Positions 7,358 to 16,356 of a stretch of DNA of 32,612 nt are shown in pieces. The notes under the pieces are model-generated. The model worked only from the letters and a program-made list of their open reading frames with translations. It did no database searches and was not told the origin of the DNA. Numbering within the stretch: position 1 is the first letter of the stretch; every line of letters begins with the position of its first letter. The stretch is from positions 1 through 32,612 of the forward strand of contig JADJQP010000012.1 of NCBI GenBank assembly GCA_016712665.1. The letters run 5' to 3'. Both the position numbers and the translations under genes were made by a program. The stretch is from Bacteroidota bacterium. GTDB taxonomy: Bacteria > Bacteroidota > Bacteroidia > Chitinophagales > Chitinophagaceae.

Positions 7358-7765
7358 TTAATGTGTTATTATTAGCTCAAATTCATAAGGCATTATTGCA
7401 TTTAACTTATTGAGTGTTTTTCTGCTATTTATTAGGTCTTTTGTACCATCATTGTCTATGTCTTTATGTGCCGACCCAACTGCAATGCAGCCTTTCAACT
7501 CGCGCACAAAGTTAGCAACATGAATTAATATTTTATCACGATTTTTTACACTTATTAACTCGAAGTGATTACCATACTTTTCGCTAAAACGCTTACGTAC
7601 TCTATATTTCCCTAAATCTATACTTGATATTTGTCTTTGGTTGTTCTTGTAAGGTAGTTCTAATGTGCAAAATGTAAAGACTGCATTACCCATTTCGTCT
7701 ATTACTGAGCCTACGCCGAGACGTTCTTTTTCGGTGGATTCGATGATACGTATTTCTATTCTCAT
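7358..7765 (-). CDS. DUF5675 family protein (putative lysis-associated enzyme)
   Basis: Intact, 135 aa, start ATG 7765 overlapping the stop of the upstream gene (ATGA). It shows the DUF5675 pattern: TLELPYKNNQRQISSID (34-50), GKYRVRKRFSEKYGNHFEL (52-70), ILIHVANF (79-86), KGCIAVGS (91-98) with the conserved Gly-Cys, and a DxDxDG loop (103-107). This family is widespread in Bacteroidota phages, usually near lysis or tail genes, and its His/Cys pair recalls L,D-transpeptidase-like cell-wall enzymes; the biochemical activity is not established to my knowledge. It is the last gene before a terminator and follows small membrane proteins, so a role in host lysis is the best inference. Confidence 0.75.
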   Translation of the reverse strand: MRIEIRIIESTEKERLGVGSVIDEMGNAVFTFCTLELPYKNNQRQISSIDLGKYRVRKRFSEKYGNHFELISVKNRDKILIHVANFVRELKGCIAVGSAHKDIDNDGTKDLINSRKTLNKLNAIMPYEFELIITH

Positions 7766-8063
7766 TCTACGGGTTCAAGGTCTAAATTTTCTAAATCTAT
7801 TTTCAGGTCTTCAACCTTGCGCCATTCCAAGCAATGAACATCACGTACATTAAGCACTTTACCCTCGCAAACGTTTGGGCAAACAGCTAAGTAAATTACC
7901 CCTGTGTCTTCGCCTTCTATTGAATCGGTATCGAACAATACATTTCGAATATAAACGATTTTACCTGTTATTTTATCCCGTGAAATGCGCTCATATCTGT
8001 AGTATGCCTTCGCGTAACTTCGTCCCCGTAAGGGAATAAATAAGATTTGCTTATTTCTGCCAT
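7762..8063 (-). CDS. Hypothetical protein of about 100 aa, one frameshift
   Basis: Starts at ATG 8063 (MAEISKS) and shifts frame within the first ten codons, at the AAATCTTATTTATTCC stretch, into FIPLRGRSYAKAYYRYERIS, continuing through VYIRNVLFDTDSIEGEDTGV and VRDVHCLEWRKVEDLKID to a TGA that overlaps the next ATG. Soluble, acidic C-terminus. It lies in the lysis-like cluster, overlapping both neighbours. Not recognised. Without the shift the upstream ATG gives only 32 codons, so the longer frame is clearly the gene. Confidence 0.5.
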
Positions 8064-8199
8064 TTTAATTTAATTAATAAATAAATAATCTCTAATGCTA
8101 TTTGTGCCAGCCTTAGCCAATTACCTTTTGGGTTTTTGTTTAGCTTGTTCTGCTCGGCTTGTGTGTTTCTAATTGTTCAAGTAGTTTATTTTGCTCCAT
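8051..8199 (-). CDS. Small hydrophobic-tailed protein, one frameshift
   Basis: From ATG 8199: MEQNKLLEQLE, then after a one-base shift TQAEQNKLNKNPKGNWLRLA and a hydrophobic end QIALEIIYLLIKLKWQK. About 49 residues, with a charged coiled N-terminus and one possible membrane segment at the C-terminus. It overlaps both neighbours, as short lysis-cassette genes often do. Could be a small holin-like or spanin-partner protein, but it lacks a lipobox and the evidence is thin. Confidence 0.4.
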
Positions 8200-8449
8200 A
8201 GTTTCTAAATTGCAAAGTATCTATAATGTTCGACTGGTCGGCTATTTGCGCTGAAAGTTCGCGCTTTGTGTCTTCAATTTCCCTTCGTAGCTCTTCGTTG
8301 CTTTTCTTACATCGTATGTACTTGTACACACCGATGGTATCATATTCTATTTCGATGCCTTGTGTTACAGTATCATCGGTATTGCGTGGCGTTACGCCGA
8401 TAATAAACAGCATTATAGCTGTTAGTATGATAATTACTTTAATTTCCAT
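8186..8449 (-). CDS. Membrane-anchored coiled-coil protein (inner-spanin-like)
   Basis: 87 aa, intact, start ATG 8449 (MEIKVIIILTAIMLFIIGVT). One N-terminal transmembrane helix (about residues 4-19), then a polar segment and a charged coiled coil (CKKSNEELRREIEDTKREL). N-terminal anchor plus periplasmic coiled coil is the build of Rz-type inner-membrane spanins. It lies between another small membrane protein and the DUF5675 gene, fitting a lysis cassette. No partner lipoprotein (Rz1-like) was found overlapping it, so the spanin call is tentative. Confidence 0.5.
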   Translation of the reverse strand: MEIKVIIILTAIMLFIIGVTPRNTDDTVTQGIEIEYDTIGVYKYIRCKKSNEELRREIEDTKRELSAQIADQSNIIDTLQFRNYGAK

Positions 8450-8772
8450 TTGCCTTGTTTTAGTGCTATTTGTATTTGTATGAGTTCTTTGTAATTAGCC
8501 TTGTTTTCACTTATTATGCGCTCATAAAGGCTATCATTGCGTGTATTACATTCTTCTATTAGCTTATTGCAAATCTCGTTTTGTAGTAGGATTATACTAT
8601 CCTTACCTACGATTGAAGCATCTTTTTTTATTAGTTTATTTTCGTAAACTCCGAATTGTGTATAAGCGTAATAACCTATTGAAAGCTAAGCAATAGAAGT
8701 ATTAATAATTACCTTATCCGCATTGTTCCTGCGGATAAAGTAATTGATATATTTGATTATTTCTTGATACAT
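8434..8772 (-). CDS. Small membrane protein interrupted by an in-frame TAG
   Basis: A 113-codon frame from ATG 8772 is open except for one TAG at 8686-8688 (codon 29). Before it: MYQEIIKYINYFIRRNNADK then VIINTSIA; after it: LSIGYYAYTQFGVYENKLIK, then a helical Glu/Asn-rich domain ending QGKWKLK. The stop falls inside the only hydrophobic segment. It overlaps the next gene by 16 nt, so the 3' end is natural. A single substitution (for example TGG or CAG) would restore it. TAG ends other genes here (for example at 1064), which argues against general amber recoding. Probable lysis-cassette membrane protein, N-anchored with a periplasmic coil. Confidence 0.5.
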
Positions 8773-8780
8773 TTTAGAAA

Positions 8781-9804
8781 CTACAAATAGTTAATTTTAG
8801 GTTGTGGTGGTGTTGCCCCTTCAAATACATGATACCCATCAGGGTCTGGATATGTGTATCCACTTACGTAAAGATTTATTACTGTATTTGCTTTCTTAGA
8901 ATTTAATACAATTGCAAATATACCATCTGTTATTAATTGATATGAAAAGTCTATGAAACCTATCGGCAAAGCTGCCATTTCTGCTTCAAACGCCGCAAAT
9001 GTGCTTACTGTTGCGCTGAATGGGTAGTATATACCATCTACTTCTACGCCTTTGAAACCCTAAACAAAAGTCAGGCGCACAATCTCCAGAAGATGCATCA
9101 GGATTAATCCAACATCTATAACTAATCCAATAATCAATGGCACATGGTACTGTATCATTTGGCGAAATTACATCAAATGTAAGCAAGGCTGGTGCTGCCG
9201 TTTCTAAGACTATACTCGTAACACCGTGTATAGTTGAAATAGTCAATTCTAAATTAGGTTCTGATGTGGTATTTTTGCTTACCCCGACTACTCGATTATC
9301 AGATAGTAACATAGCAATTAAATCATCTACTGTTGATATTGTTGCAGCTCCGCTCATTATTGTAGCTCCATTTATCCTAACATCTACTACATTTGGCAAG
9401 AATGTACCAGTATCTGTGCCATCTAATACGTTTGGATAGTACTTGCTCCAACAGATATAAGTTACTGGAGGTAATCCTGTACATATTGTATTCTGTGCTA
9501 CACTTATTTGTGTAAGTGGGAAACTGCCTATTACATTAAAGATTATTTCTATACTTGTAATTGTACCTGTTGCAGTGTTTAATGTAAATGTTAAATCTGT
9601 TCCAAAGCCTACATTATCTGATACGCTTGTTATGTTTGCGTACGCCTGTAATAACGCTTTCAAATCCAACCATGTAGTAATCGGGCTAAAGTTTATTGTT
9701 GTTCCATTTACTTTAACTTCACTAACTTGGTTGATGAAAACACCTGAATAATTACCCTCCATGATGTCGTATTCGTCCGTGCTGAAGTTCCAGCAATCAT
9801 ACAA
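8781..9804 (-). CDS. Virion protein built of three repeats of a capsid-decoration domain, one frameshift
   Basis: Starts at ATG 9804, which overlaps the upstream stop. The first 241 codons are in one frame; near 9055, in TTTCAAAGGCG, the frame shifts into KGVEVDGIYYPFSATVSTFA and joins the second piece (MAALPIGFIDFSYQL...) to the stop at 8781, giving about 341 aa. Three units of roughly 110 residues share a pattern: a Cys-Trp start, V-x-V-N-G-x(6-8)-T-I, then a helix (DLKALLQAYANIT, DDLIAMLLSDNRV, FAAFEAEMAALPI), then V-x-F/S-x-x. The same pattern forms the C-terminal domain of the major capsid protein at 13626-15023. I infer a decoration or fibre protein on the virion surface. Not a family I can name. 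Confidence 0.6.
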
Positions 9805-10697
9805 AGTTTGAGGCGCAGTCTATTACACATTGTGTCACATTTGGCGTAAGTTCGTATAATATTGTTTCTATTTGTGTGCCTGAATCTATATGTCCTATTG
9901 GCTGTGAATCATAGGTCTGTTGTAAAAGGTCTTTGTTTGTTAAATCATCAAAGCCTGTTTGTGCAATATCACCCCCACACGCACCAACCACCACACTACC
10001 TGACCAACCATTTGAGTATGTATCTACTAACACATCAATAGTATTCGCCGTTGTTCCTATTACTGTAATGCCATTACCCGACCACCACAATGGGAAACCT
10101 ATAATATTTTGCAACATCCATCTATATCCAAAGTTACCTGAAACCCAGTTTGCTATTGTCAAATTAATTGTGTGCTGCGCTGGCGACGGCGATGTAAGCC
10201 TCCAAACTGTTTGTGTTGCTGATGGCTTCGCTATAAGTTCTTGCTGTATAACATCTAATGTTAATGTTTGACTGGTTATTAAACACCCCAACGTATTGCG
10301 TAACCATTATATCAGCTTTATCCAAGTATTGCTGAACCGCCGCAATCCTGCACAACTCTTTTATGTAAATCGTGCTTTGCCCAGTTGGTAGCCCAAGTAA
10401 GCTAATGTCTAAGCCGCATAAATCGTATGTAGTACCTCCAAATGGTACAACTAATGGATAGCTAATATTATCTGCGCTAAATTGCAATTCTTGGACCAAG
10501 AATGAGCCACATGGAACGCCGTTTTCACTGCCATTTGTATCTGTAATATTCAGTACATTTGATTCTATCGTATAGAATGTTGTTGGTGGTTGTAAATCTC
10601 CACCACATGCCGTTGTGCTATTAATTAGCTCCCCTGTGTCAAGGTTAAATGTTGTTTCTAAATTACAATTCTTGTGCAATGATATTATATTATTCAT
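9797..10697 (-). CDS. Cysteine-containing structural protein of about 300 aa, one frameshift
   Basis: Two overlapping frames join at GTTGGGGTGTTT (about 10286-10297): removing one G links DKADIMVTQYVG to CLITSQTLTLDVIQQ. Start ATG 10697 (MNNIISLHKNCNLETTFN). The protein is mostly beta with many Thr, Ser, Asn and Gly residues, contains LTIANWVSGNFGYRWML and GWSGSVVVGACGGD, and ends with CVIDCASNFV just before the next start. No catalytic motif. The size, composition and place behind head genes fit a tail-fibre, adhesin or decoration protein; several Cys could form disulfides outside the cell. Confidence 0.5.
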
Positions 10698-11064
10698 ATA
10701 TTAATTTGTTTTTTAAAATTTCATTATTTATTTGTGTGCCTTGTTGTATTAGCGTTTCTGTATGTATTTTTTGCTTATTTAACTCGTTTTTAATAGCAAT
10801 GTGTTCTAATATGCTATGTATTAACGAAGCTAAATATGGCGGTATAAACGATAATATTATATATATAGGGTCTTTAACACAGCTTATTGCTATAAATGAT
10901 GGTAGCCTAATGAACCAAAACGAAAAACAATATAAGCACTTACCTAATGGCTTGCTTAATAATTTAGGTATTTTTCCAAGAAATGTACTATATGTATTGT
11001 TTTCATTCAGGAATTTATGCACCCCAAATGCTATGAATGCTAATGATATTATGATTGCTAACAT
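10690..11064 (-). CDS. Three-helix membrane protein with CLYCFSFW motif (DUF1360-like)
   Basis: 124 aa, intact, start ATG 11064. Hydrophobic helices at about 1-17, 46-61 and 66-85, then a polar coiled C-terminus. Between helix 1 and 2 lies GKCLYCFSFW (41-50): a C-x-x-C-x3-W signature like that of the DUF1360 membrane family known from phages and Firmicutes sporulation genes; similarity is judged by eye. It overlaps both neighbours by a few bases and lies among virion genes, so it is part of the late operon. It could act in lysis, in membrane modification during infection, or as a holin; none is proven. Confidence 0.5.
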   Translation of the reverse strand: MLAIIISLAFIAFGVHKFLNENNTYSTFLGKIPKLLSKPLGKCLYCFSFWFIRLPSFIAISCVKDPIYIILSFIPPYLASLIHSILEHIAIKNELNKQKIHTETLIQQGTQINNEILKNKLIYE

Positions 11065-11657
11065 AGTTCTAATATTTTTTTAATTGTTATTTGTTGTGAA
11101 GAACAATATGAACCCTCATTAAATGCTGTTACACTTAACGTATATGGTCCATGTATATTTGCTAAAATTGTAAGTGATTGATTTATGCCATAAATTGCAC
11201 CTAATAATTGACCATTATACAATGCTGGAGCTGATAAACTCCATACTACATAAGTATAGTTTTCGCCTGTTATTAGAAATGTAATCTCTAAGTCTTCATT
11301 TAATATTTTACAAATTGTTTCGTCTGAAACTGCATTCAATGTAGGCTCGATACATATTGGCGGACATTCTTCATGAGTGCCAACACATAACTGATTATAG
11401 AATCTTATGCAACCGCATACAGGCTGGCATTGTGGGTCTTCTATATTTATAAGTACATCAGCATTGTCGGCGAATACATTTGGCATTACAATACTTTTCC
11501 CTGCTTCAACAAATATTATTATTGTCTTTAATACACCTCTCTCACTATAATGTACTTTATATTCTCCTGTAACCATAGCAATACATGGTGTTTTAACAGG
11601 TAAACACCCATCTACACAGCCTATATTTATCGGATTATCGCAACATATTCTACCCAC
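11058..11657 (-). CDS. Cys-rich structural protein with Ig/PKD-like C-terminal domain
   Basis: 199 aa, intact, start ATG 11657. The first 20 residues hold five Cys (RICCDNPINIGCVDGCLPVK), the middle has CQPVCGCIRFYNQLC and CPPICIEP, and the C-terminal 90 residues look like an Ig or PKD fold: ILNEDLEITFLITGENYTYV, then YTLSVTAFNEGSYCSSQQIT. Ig-like domains are common on phage capsids and tails where they help attachment to surfaces or glycans. No signal peptide. It overlaps its neighbours by 7-8 bases. I infer an exposed virion protein. Confidence 0.5.
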   Translation of the reverse strand: MGRICCDNPINIGCVDGCLPVKTPCIAMVTGEYKVHYSERGVLKTIIIFVEAGKSIVMPNVFADNADVLINIEDPQCQPVCGCIRFYNQLCVGTHEECPPICIEPTLNAVSDETICKILNEDLEITFLITGENYTYVVWSLSAPALYNGQLLGAIYGINQSLTILANIHGPYTLSVTAFNEGSYCSSQQITIKKILELC

Positions 11658-12189
11658 AGCAAATGCATTTAATTTGTTTTATACAATTGGTCAAATTTTT
11701 AATTTCGCCTATATTATAGGTTATTTCAAAGTCTATTTTTAACACACTTATGCAGTTTTTTATTCGCTGCATGATTTCATTTGTGTATTGTCCGCATTCT
11801 TCATATATTACTTGGCTCTTATTGTCTTGGTAATTGGTTAATGTGACATTTAAATAATTGTTTAGCGTATGGAATAAATTAAATAATACGTCTTCTTTAA
11901 TGCCGTCTACAAAAGCTACCAATGTGTATTTATGTATTGTTCTATAGCTTTTATCGCAATCTGCCATACTAATTGATGTTATTATTGGCTGCCCGTTTGT
12001 TCTTATGTAAAAATAATTACCTAAGCTATCATCGTATATGCTACTTATCGCCATTTCACCATCTGTATTAAATAGTGCATACCCTTGTTCTGTTACAATA
12101 GGGTATAATAAGGCAAAAGAATTATTAAAATATGTGTTATATTTTAATATATATTCTTTTAAGTCAATCAATGTACTATTATTTATCAT
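11650..12189 (-). CDS. Putative head-tail connector or tail-completion protein, 179 aa
   Basis: Intact from ATG 12189 (MINNSTLIDLKEYILKYN). It has SSIYDDSLGNYFYIRTNG and TIHKYTLVAFVDGIKEDVLF, an alternating strand/helix build, and ends with CIKQIKCICCG, a cluster of four Cys. It follows the HK97-gp10-like gene at 12179-12642 in the operon, which is the usual position of tail-terminator or completion proteins. That inference comes from position and size; I see no diagnostic motif. Confidence 0.4.
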   Translation of the reverse strand: MINNSTLIDLKEYILKYNTYFNNSFALLYPIVTEQGYALFNTDGEMAISSIYDDSLGNYFYIRTNGQPIITSISMADCDKSYRTIHKYTLVAFVDGIKEDVLFNLFHTLNNYLNVTLTNYQDNKSQVIYEECGQYTNEIMQRIKNCISVLKIDFEITYNIGEIKNLTNCIKQIKCICCG

Positions 12190-12642
12190 TTGCTAATTTT
12201 TTTAGTTCATTTGTATAATATGCACTTGTATTTTCTGTATGTTTTTCTTTTTCACTTTTACTTGGCTGAAAAACAATACCATATCCTTTTATATTTTTAT
12301 TTCCAAACTGCAACCCACCGCCTTTTTTGGCTTCTTTTGCACTCGTATATCCTACTTTGTTCTCATCACTTTGTATTGAAAATTGTAAACTGCCTTCATT
12401 TTTTAAATCAACATAATCAACTTGCCTGCCTTTTTCTGCTCTTTTGTTTCTGTATCTGCCTTTTTATAATCCCCTATTTTTTCATTATTTGTGTTCTTAC
12501 CATCCTTGAACACTCTATTTTTCATATTAGCAACATATTCATTTGTTGCAAGTGTTACTGAATTAATAGCTGCAACTTCTAATGCTTTATCTTTTAGATT
12601 TATTAATATATCTAACATTCTTTGATTGCTTATATTTGCCAT
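12179..12642 (-). CDS. Putative gp10-like head-tail joining protein, one frameshift
   Basis: From ATG 12642 (MANISNQRMLDILINLKDKA), then VTLATNEYVANMKNRVFKDG, which is the usual start of HK97-gp10-type proteins (an N-terminal helix, then a segment binding tail or head). The frame shifts near 12423-12430 in AAAAAGGCAGGCAAG and continues VDYVDLKNEGSLQFSIQSDE, GGGLQFGNKNIKGYGIVFQP and ends ELKKLANDK at 12179, overlapping the next start. Joined length is about 154 aa, right for the family. The phrase about unplugged segments GYTSAKEAKK and SLQFSI supports a virion-morphogenesis role. Confidence 0.5.
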
Positions 12643-13611
12643 GCTAATTTAGTTAAATTACAATCAATACAACCATCGCCGTTAAATGTTTTCAAGAATC
12701 CGTCCCAGCCGCTAACTGTGGTTTTCAACAAATTATCATACATTTTCTTGTTAGCATCAATCAAATATCCTTGTTCATTTTTCTGAGCGATAACTTTATA
12801 GTTTGAACGTTGTGAAAATTCAGCCTCTAATGCCAATAGTGAGCCTAATTTATACAACATCAATAATCCTGCCGTCTCTCTACTTATTGAGCAGATTAAA
12901 AAGTCAATATCACAATAACATTCGCCTCTAATATCTAACCCGTAATTCTCATTAGTATTTTCATAGCCATTTGAAAAACCATAAATATCAACACATTTGC
13001 TTGTACATGAGCCGCATGCTGGTTCGCTGCTATACGCGATTACATTATTATCTGCATACGTAATTATTTGCGCCTTCGCCCATTATGGTAATTGGATTAC
13101 CATTTGAATCACACGCCATGCTGCATATAATCTGTCCATCATTGAACTTAATAGGTATAGTATAGGTTATGCCTGCACCATCATAAATCTGTATGTTTGT
13201 CGTGCCTGATGTTTGTCCATTTACCGACTTAATCCTTGCACAAATGCTGCTAATGCGCATTTTCCGCATACCTAAACATCTATGTTTTTTTTGTATTTTT
13301 ATTTTAACACCATTACCTGTCGCATTAAGACAAGCCGCTTTATTTTCTTTAATAGTGTTAAATGTGCCTAAAAGTGTATTCGCTAAATACCCCTGATTAC
13401 CAAGTGCTTCTTTAATGTCATTTCTTATTATAGCTGCCGCTACTTTTATTTTTTTCTTTAAAAAAACACTTGTCTTAGGCTCAATTGTATCATTGATATA
13501 AGCCCCTTTTTCAAGTGAAAACCCTAATACATCTGTAATATCAAATTGTGGCTTACAATATGTATTTTCAGTTGTACACGTTGGTATTGATATGATTTCT
13601 TCTAAGCACAT
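12630..13611 (-). CDS. Structural protein following the capsid gene, one frameshift
   Basis: Starts at ATG 13611 (MCLEEIISIPTCTTENTYCK). The first piece runs to about 13063; removal of one A in GCAAATAATTACG joins it to ITYADNNVIAYSSEPACGSC, GYENTNENYGLDIRGECYCD and then MLYKLGSLLALEAEFSQRSN to the stop at 12630. Total about 327 aa. Cysteines are frequent (TCTTENTYC, CGSCTSKC, CYCDIDFLIC, CIDC). The gene follows the capsid protein by 14 nt and precedes the gp10-like gene, so a head-completion or connector role is likely, perhaps with disulfide or metal stabilisation. Not a family I recognise. Confidence 0.5.
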
Positions 13612-13625
13612 TTAACTTTATTTAA

Positions 13626-15023
13626 TTATGGACAAGTAACTTCTTCTAACTCATATATATGGCTATCTACTGCATTACCATAGGATAATTGTGATACTGC
13701 GAAATTAGCCTGAATTATCCCAGCTCCTACTACACTAAATGAACTTGGATAAACCGTATTCAATAATGCAACAAGGTCGTTTTCATTCGATATAGTTGAT
13801 GATGTAACGGCTTGCGTTGCTCCATTTACTGAAATAGATGAAGATGGGAATAAGATACACCCAACAAAATTAAAGCATTTAGGTATTGTAGGAATTACTG
13901 GAGGAACAACAGGTTCGCATGGCGTTGCTTCTGCTGGTGCGCAGCTTTGTGCTAAGAATACGCCTGTATTTCCCGTAGTTAAACATTGCTCGTTTGGCAA
14001 AACCATAATCCCACCATTAAATGTAATTAATAGCCTATAAATAGGTTTTTGACAGCCATCTGAATCTTCTGTTACTATCTTTCTAATTTCCAACTCCATT
14101 GGTAATCTATTAGTCAAATTACCATTACTATCTACTGCTGTAGGAACTTCTAATACCCCGAATACTCTATCCGCGCTATCAAATTTCATTATATTTCTGA
14201 AATCTTCTTTACTTAAAGGCCTTGACATATTGTGTATTCGCTTGCTATGTTTATACCAACGTAAAAATAACACTCTTTGTGGGTCAAAGAATAATATATT
14301 ATTAGTTGTAGCAGGGAATAATTTATCAATAGTCGTATCAGTATAGAATTTTATAGGTGATAATTGTGTCGCATCTACACCATTATAATTAGGGCTTTTA
14401 GTTGTTATAAATGCCTGATTATACGCCATTGCTGCATATCCTGCTATAGCTACTGGCATTGTTATTCCAAGCTCTGTCAAATCCCATTGTAAACGTATTA
14501 ACTCATTTGCCTGTAAATTTCCTGTTGTCGGATTAGTAAATGAATACGTCTTACTTGTTGCGCCACTTGCCCATTGACCCGCATTTGAATGCAAATATGC
14601 TAAAATTGATTGATTAATACCTTCTAATGCTTTCGGTAACTTAGAATATATTTTTTGAATAATAAACTCCTCAGCCCCTTTATTAGTGCCGCCGCATATA
14701 CTATTATATTGGTCTATGTCTAAGTCAATCGCGCAAATCTTACGACTAATATTAAAATCAAAATCAATAAATTTTTGATTAAATGGATTTTCTCCGCTAC
14801 AAAAATTAGCTGTATCATTACAATCGGTACAATCAAATGGAGTGTAATGCACTCTTACTGTTGTATTACCTAAACTATCGTTTAATATAGATGTAATCGC
14901 CCCTGCGCCTACATCCTCTTGCATCATTGCTTCTAATCCGCCATATTTACCTAAATATACGCGCATTCTTTTTACATCCTCTAATGAGGTTTGTATTAAA
15001 TTATTACAAAAACTGTGATTCAT
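13626..15023 (-). CDS. Probable major capsid protein with C-terminal decoration domain
   Basis: 465 aa, intact, start ATG 15023. The call rests on size, the scaffold-like gene just upstream, a private promoter and terminator, and content: QTSLEDVKRMRVYLGKYGGL at the N-terminus, a long mixed domain, FDPQRVLFLRWYKHSKRIH (246-264) and IYRLLITFNGGIMVLPNEQC (328-347), the kind of strand-rich end HK97-like capsid proteins show. Cys are many in the N-terminal third (6, 65, 68, 75, 97, 110). After a Pro-rich linker (368-382) comes an extra domain (383-465): CFNFVGC, SISVNGATQAVTSSTIS, NDLVALLNTV, SVVGAG. This domain is tandemly repeated in the gene at 8781-9804, implying a surface domain. Confidence 0.65.
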   Translation of the reverse strand: MNHSFCNNLIQTSLEDVKRMRVYLGKYGGLEAMMQEDVGAGAITSILNDSLGNTTVRVHYTPFDCTDCNDTANFCSGENPFNQKFIDFDFNISRKICAIDLDIDQYNSICGGTNKGAEEFIIQKIYSKLPKALEGINQSILAYLHSNAGQWASGATSKTYSFTNPTTGNLQANELIRLQWDLTELGITMPVAIAGYAAMAYNQAFITTKSPNYNGVDATQLSPIKFYTDTTIDKLFPATTNNILFFDPQRVLFLRWYKHSKRIHNMSRPLSKEDFRNIMKFDSADRVFGVLEVPTAVDSNGNLTNRLPMELEIRKIVTEDSDGCQKPIYRLLITFNGGIMVLPNEQCLTTGNTGVFLAQSCAPAEATPCEPVVPPVIPTIPKCFNFVGCILFPSSSISVNGATQAVTSSTISNENDLVALLNTVYPSSFSVVGAGIIQANFAVSQLSYGNAVDSHIYELEEVTCP

Positions 15024-15116
15024 TATTTTTTTTTAAAGATTATAAAATATTTTGGATTTTGGCATCCATGCCGATTTTTTATATCTTTAAGGCTGATTTG
15101 CCGATGTATAGCACTA

Positions 15117-15124
15117 CAAATATA
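15117..15124 (-). promoter_or_regulatory. Promoter -7 element for the capsid gene (TATATTTG)
   Basis: TATATTTG on the minus strand matches TAnnTTTG and lies between the terminator at 15156-15188 and the capsid start at 15023, leaving a leader of about 85 nt. No TTTG at the ideal -33 distance; the upstream region is an A/T run. A separate transcript for the capsid gene makes sense for a protein needed in many copies. Confidence 0.5.
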
Positions 15125-15155
15125 CAACATATTTTTAATATATTATATTTTTTAC

Positions 15156-15188
15156 AAAAAAAAATAGGTTACTTCACAGCGACCTATT
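15156..15188 (-). terminator. Rho-independent terminator between scaffold and capsid genes
   Basis: Minus strand: AATAGGT, a 12-nt loop CGCTGTGAAGTA, ACCTATT, then a run of T (nine in total including the stem). It lies about 40 nt beyond the end of the scaffold-like gene and just ahead of the capsid promoter. Confidence 0.8.
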
Positions 15189-15225
15189 CCCCTTCGTTAA
15201 AATTTAAAAAATTATGATAAAATGA

Positions 15226-16052
15226 TTATTTATTCACTTCATTTAATGCCTCTAAAAGTGGCGTTGTCTTTGGTGGTTGTGGAACATTTGGGTCAGGTGG
15301 TAATGGCATTTCATTACGTTTAATTTTATCAAAACCTTCAAAAGCCTCGCCAAATAACTCATCTAATACTTTAATATTTGTGCCTTTTGCGTTTTTAATT
15401 GGCTCGCCAGTTTTAGAATCATTATTTCTTTTGTCTTGCCGTCCTCTTTGATTTTATAGCCATATCTTTCTATGATTGGCATTGCTGCTCGCAACATAGT
15501 TTCTTCGCTTGCACCACCTAAATTATTTTTCTTGATGTACAACAACGCATCTTTTTTAATCTCAGCTAATATCTCCTTGCGTGATGATGCCTCTATTGCA
15601 CTTTTAAGCGCATTTTGATGTTCTAATATGCTATCGTTGTATTTCTTCTCCCATTCTGTCGCGCTGGCATTGGCTTTGTCTAACATTTCCTGTATTGTCT
15701 TATTATCGCCTGTGCCTACTTTTTCTTTTAGCTTTTCATGCAACATATCAGCCATTTCCATAGGAGATTTACCTTGTATATCTGCTTCTGTTATCTCAAG
15801 ACCAAATTTTTTAAAATGGTTTCTAAATTGTGCAAAATATTGACCTTGAAACTTCTTAACTGCTTCGTCTTGCTTTGCCTTAAAGTCAATAAATGGTTCC
15901 GCATATTTCTGCGCACCTAACAATAAATCTGTTTCGTCTATTTCTTCATTATCCTTAGCCGCATTATATTTATCTAAGAAATCTTTTTTTTCTTCAGCCC
16001 CCTGTAGAAAATGCCCCACTAATACATTTATTAATTCACTTTTTTTTGCCAT
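15226..16052 (-). CDS. Scaffold-like (prohead core) protein, one frameshift
   Basis: From ATG 16052 (MAKKSELINVLVGHFLQGAE). Highly charged, helical and coiled-coil through the middle (EKLKEKVGTGDNKTIQEMLD, EWEKKYNDSILEHQNALKSA), as phage scaffolds are. The frame shifts near 15410-15425 (GGCAAGACAAAAG) into NDSKTGEPIKNAKGTNIKVL, FGEAFEGFDKIKRNEMPLPP and a Pro-rich tail ending EALNEVNK at 15226. Joined length about 275 aa. It lies directly upstream of the capsid gene. This order and composition are the evidence; no protease domain is visible, so maturation cleavage, if any, needs another enzyme. Confidence 0.6.
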
Positions 16053-16061
16053 ATATTTTAT

Positions 16062-16355
16062 TTAACATGTTGAACAATCTTTACTTATATATCCTGTATT
16101 ATCTACCCCTATGAGTGTTGATATACCTTTTTCTATTTCCTTTTCGTCTTCTACTATTTCCCAAAATTCCTTTAATTGCTCGAAAGCTCCTTGTGTAATC
16201 TGAATATACACATCTTTATTTTCTTTATTGCGAACAATAAAATGATTTGGTGCTAATTTAGGCATTTCCGCCTGCTCTATTGCAACTTTTGCTGGTTCGT
16301 GTAGTACATTTTCTTGTACCTCAACCAAAGTCTCTTGTTTATCTTTATTTTTCAT
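16062..16355 (-). CDS. Hypothetical protein, 97 aa
   Basis: Intact, start ATG 16355 (MKNKDKQETLVEVQENVLHE), acidic, with HFIVRNKENKDVYIQITQGA and an end with two Cys (ISKDCSTC). The N-terminus is disordered, the second half reads strand-helix. It begins one base after the stop of the gene at 16357-16719 and precedes the scaffold gene, so it belongs to head assembly by position. Not recognised. Confidence 0.55.
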   Translation of the reverse strand: MKNKDKQETLVEVQENVLHEPAKVAIEQAEMPKLAPNHFIVRNKENKDVYIQITQGAFEQLKEFWEIVEDEKEIEKGISTLIGVDNTGYISKDCSTC

Positions 16356-16356
16356 A

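Noticed and set aside
8434..8772. General amber (TAG) recoding as in some crAss-like phages
   Set aside because: Only one gene has an internal TAG and several genes end with TAG.
14927..15217. Plus-strand open frame of 96 codons over the capsid gene start
   Set aside because: Lies antisense to the intact capsid gene and covers a clear terminator and promoter; low-complexity Phe/Tyr/Leu-rich translation.
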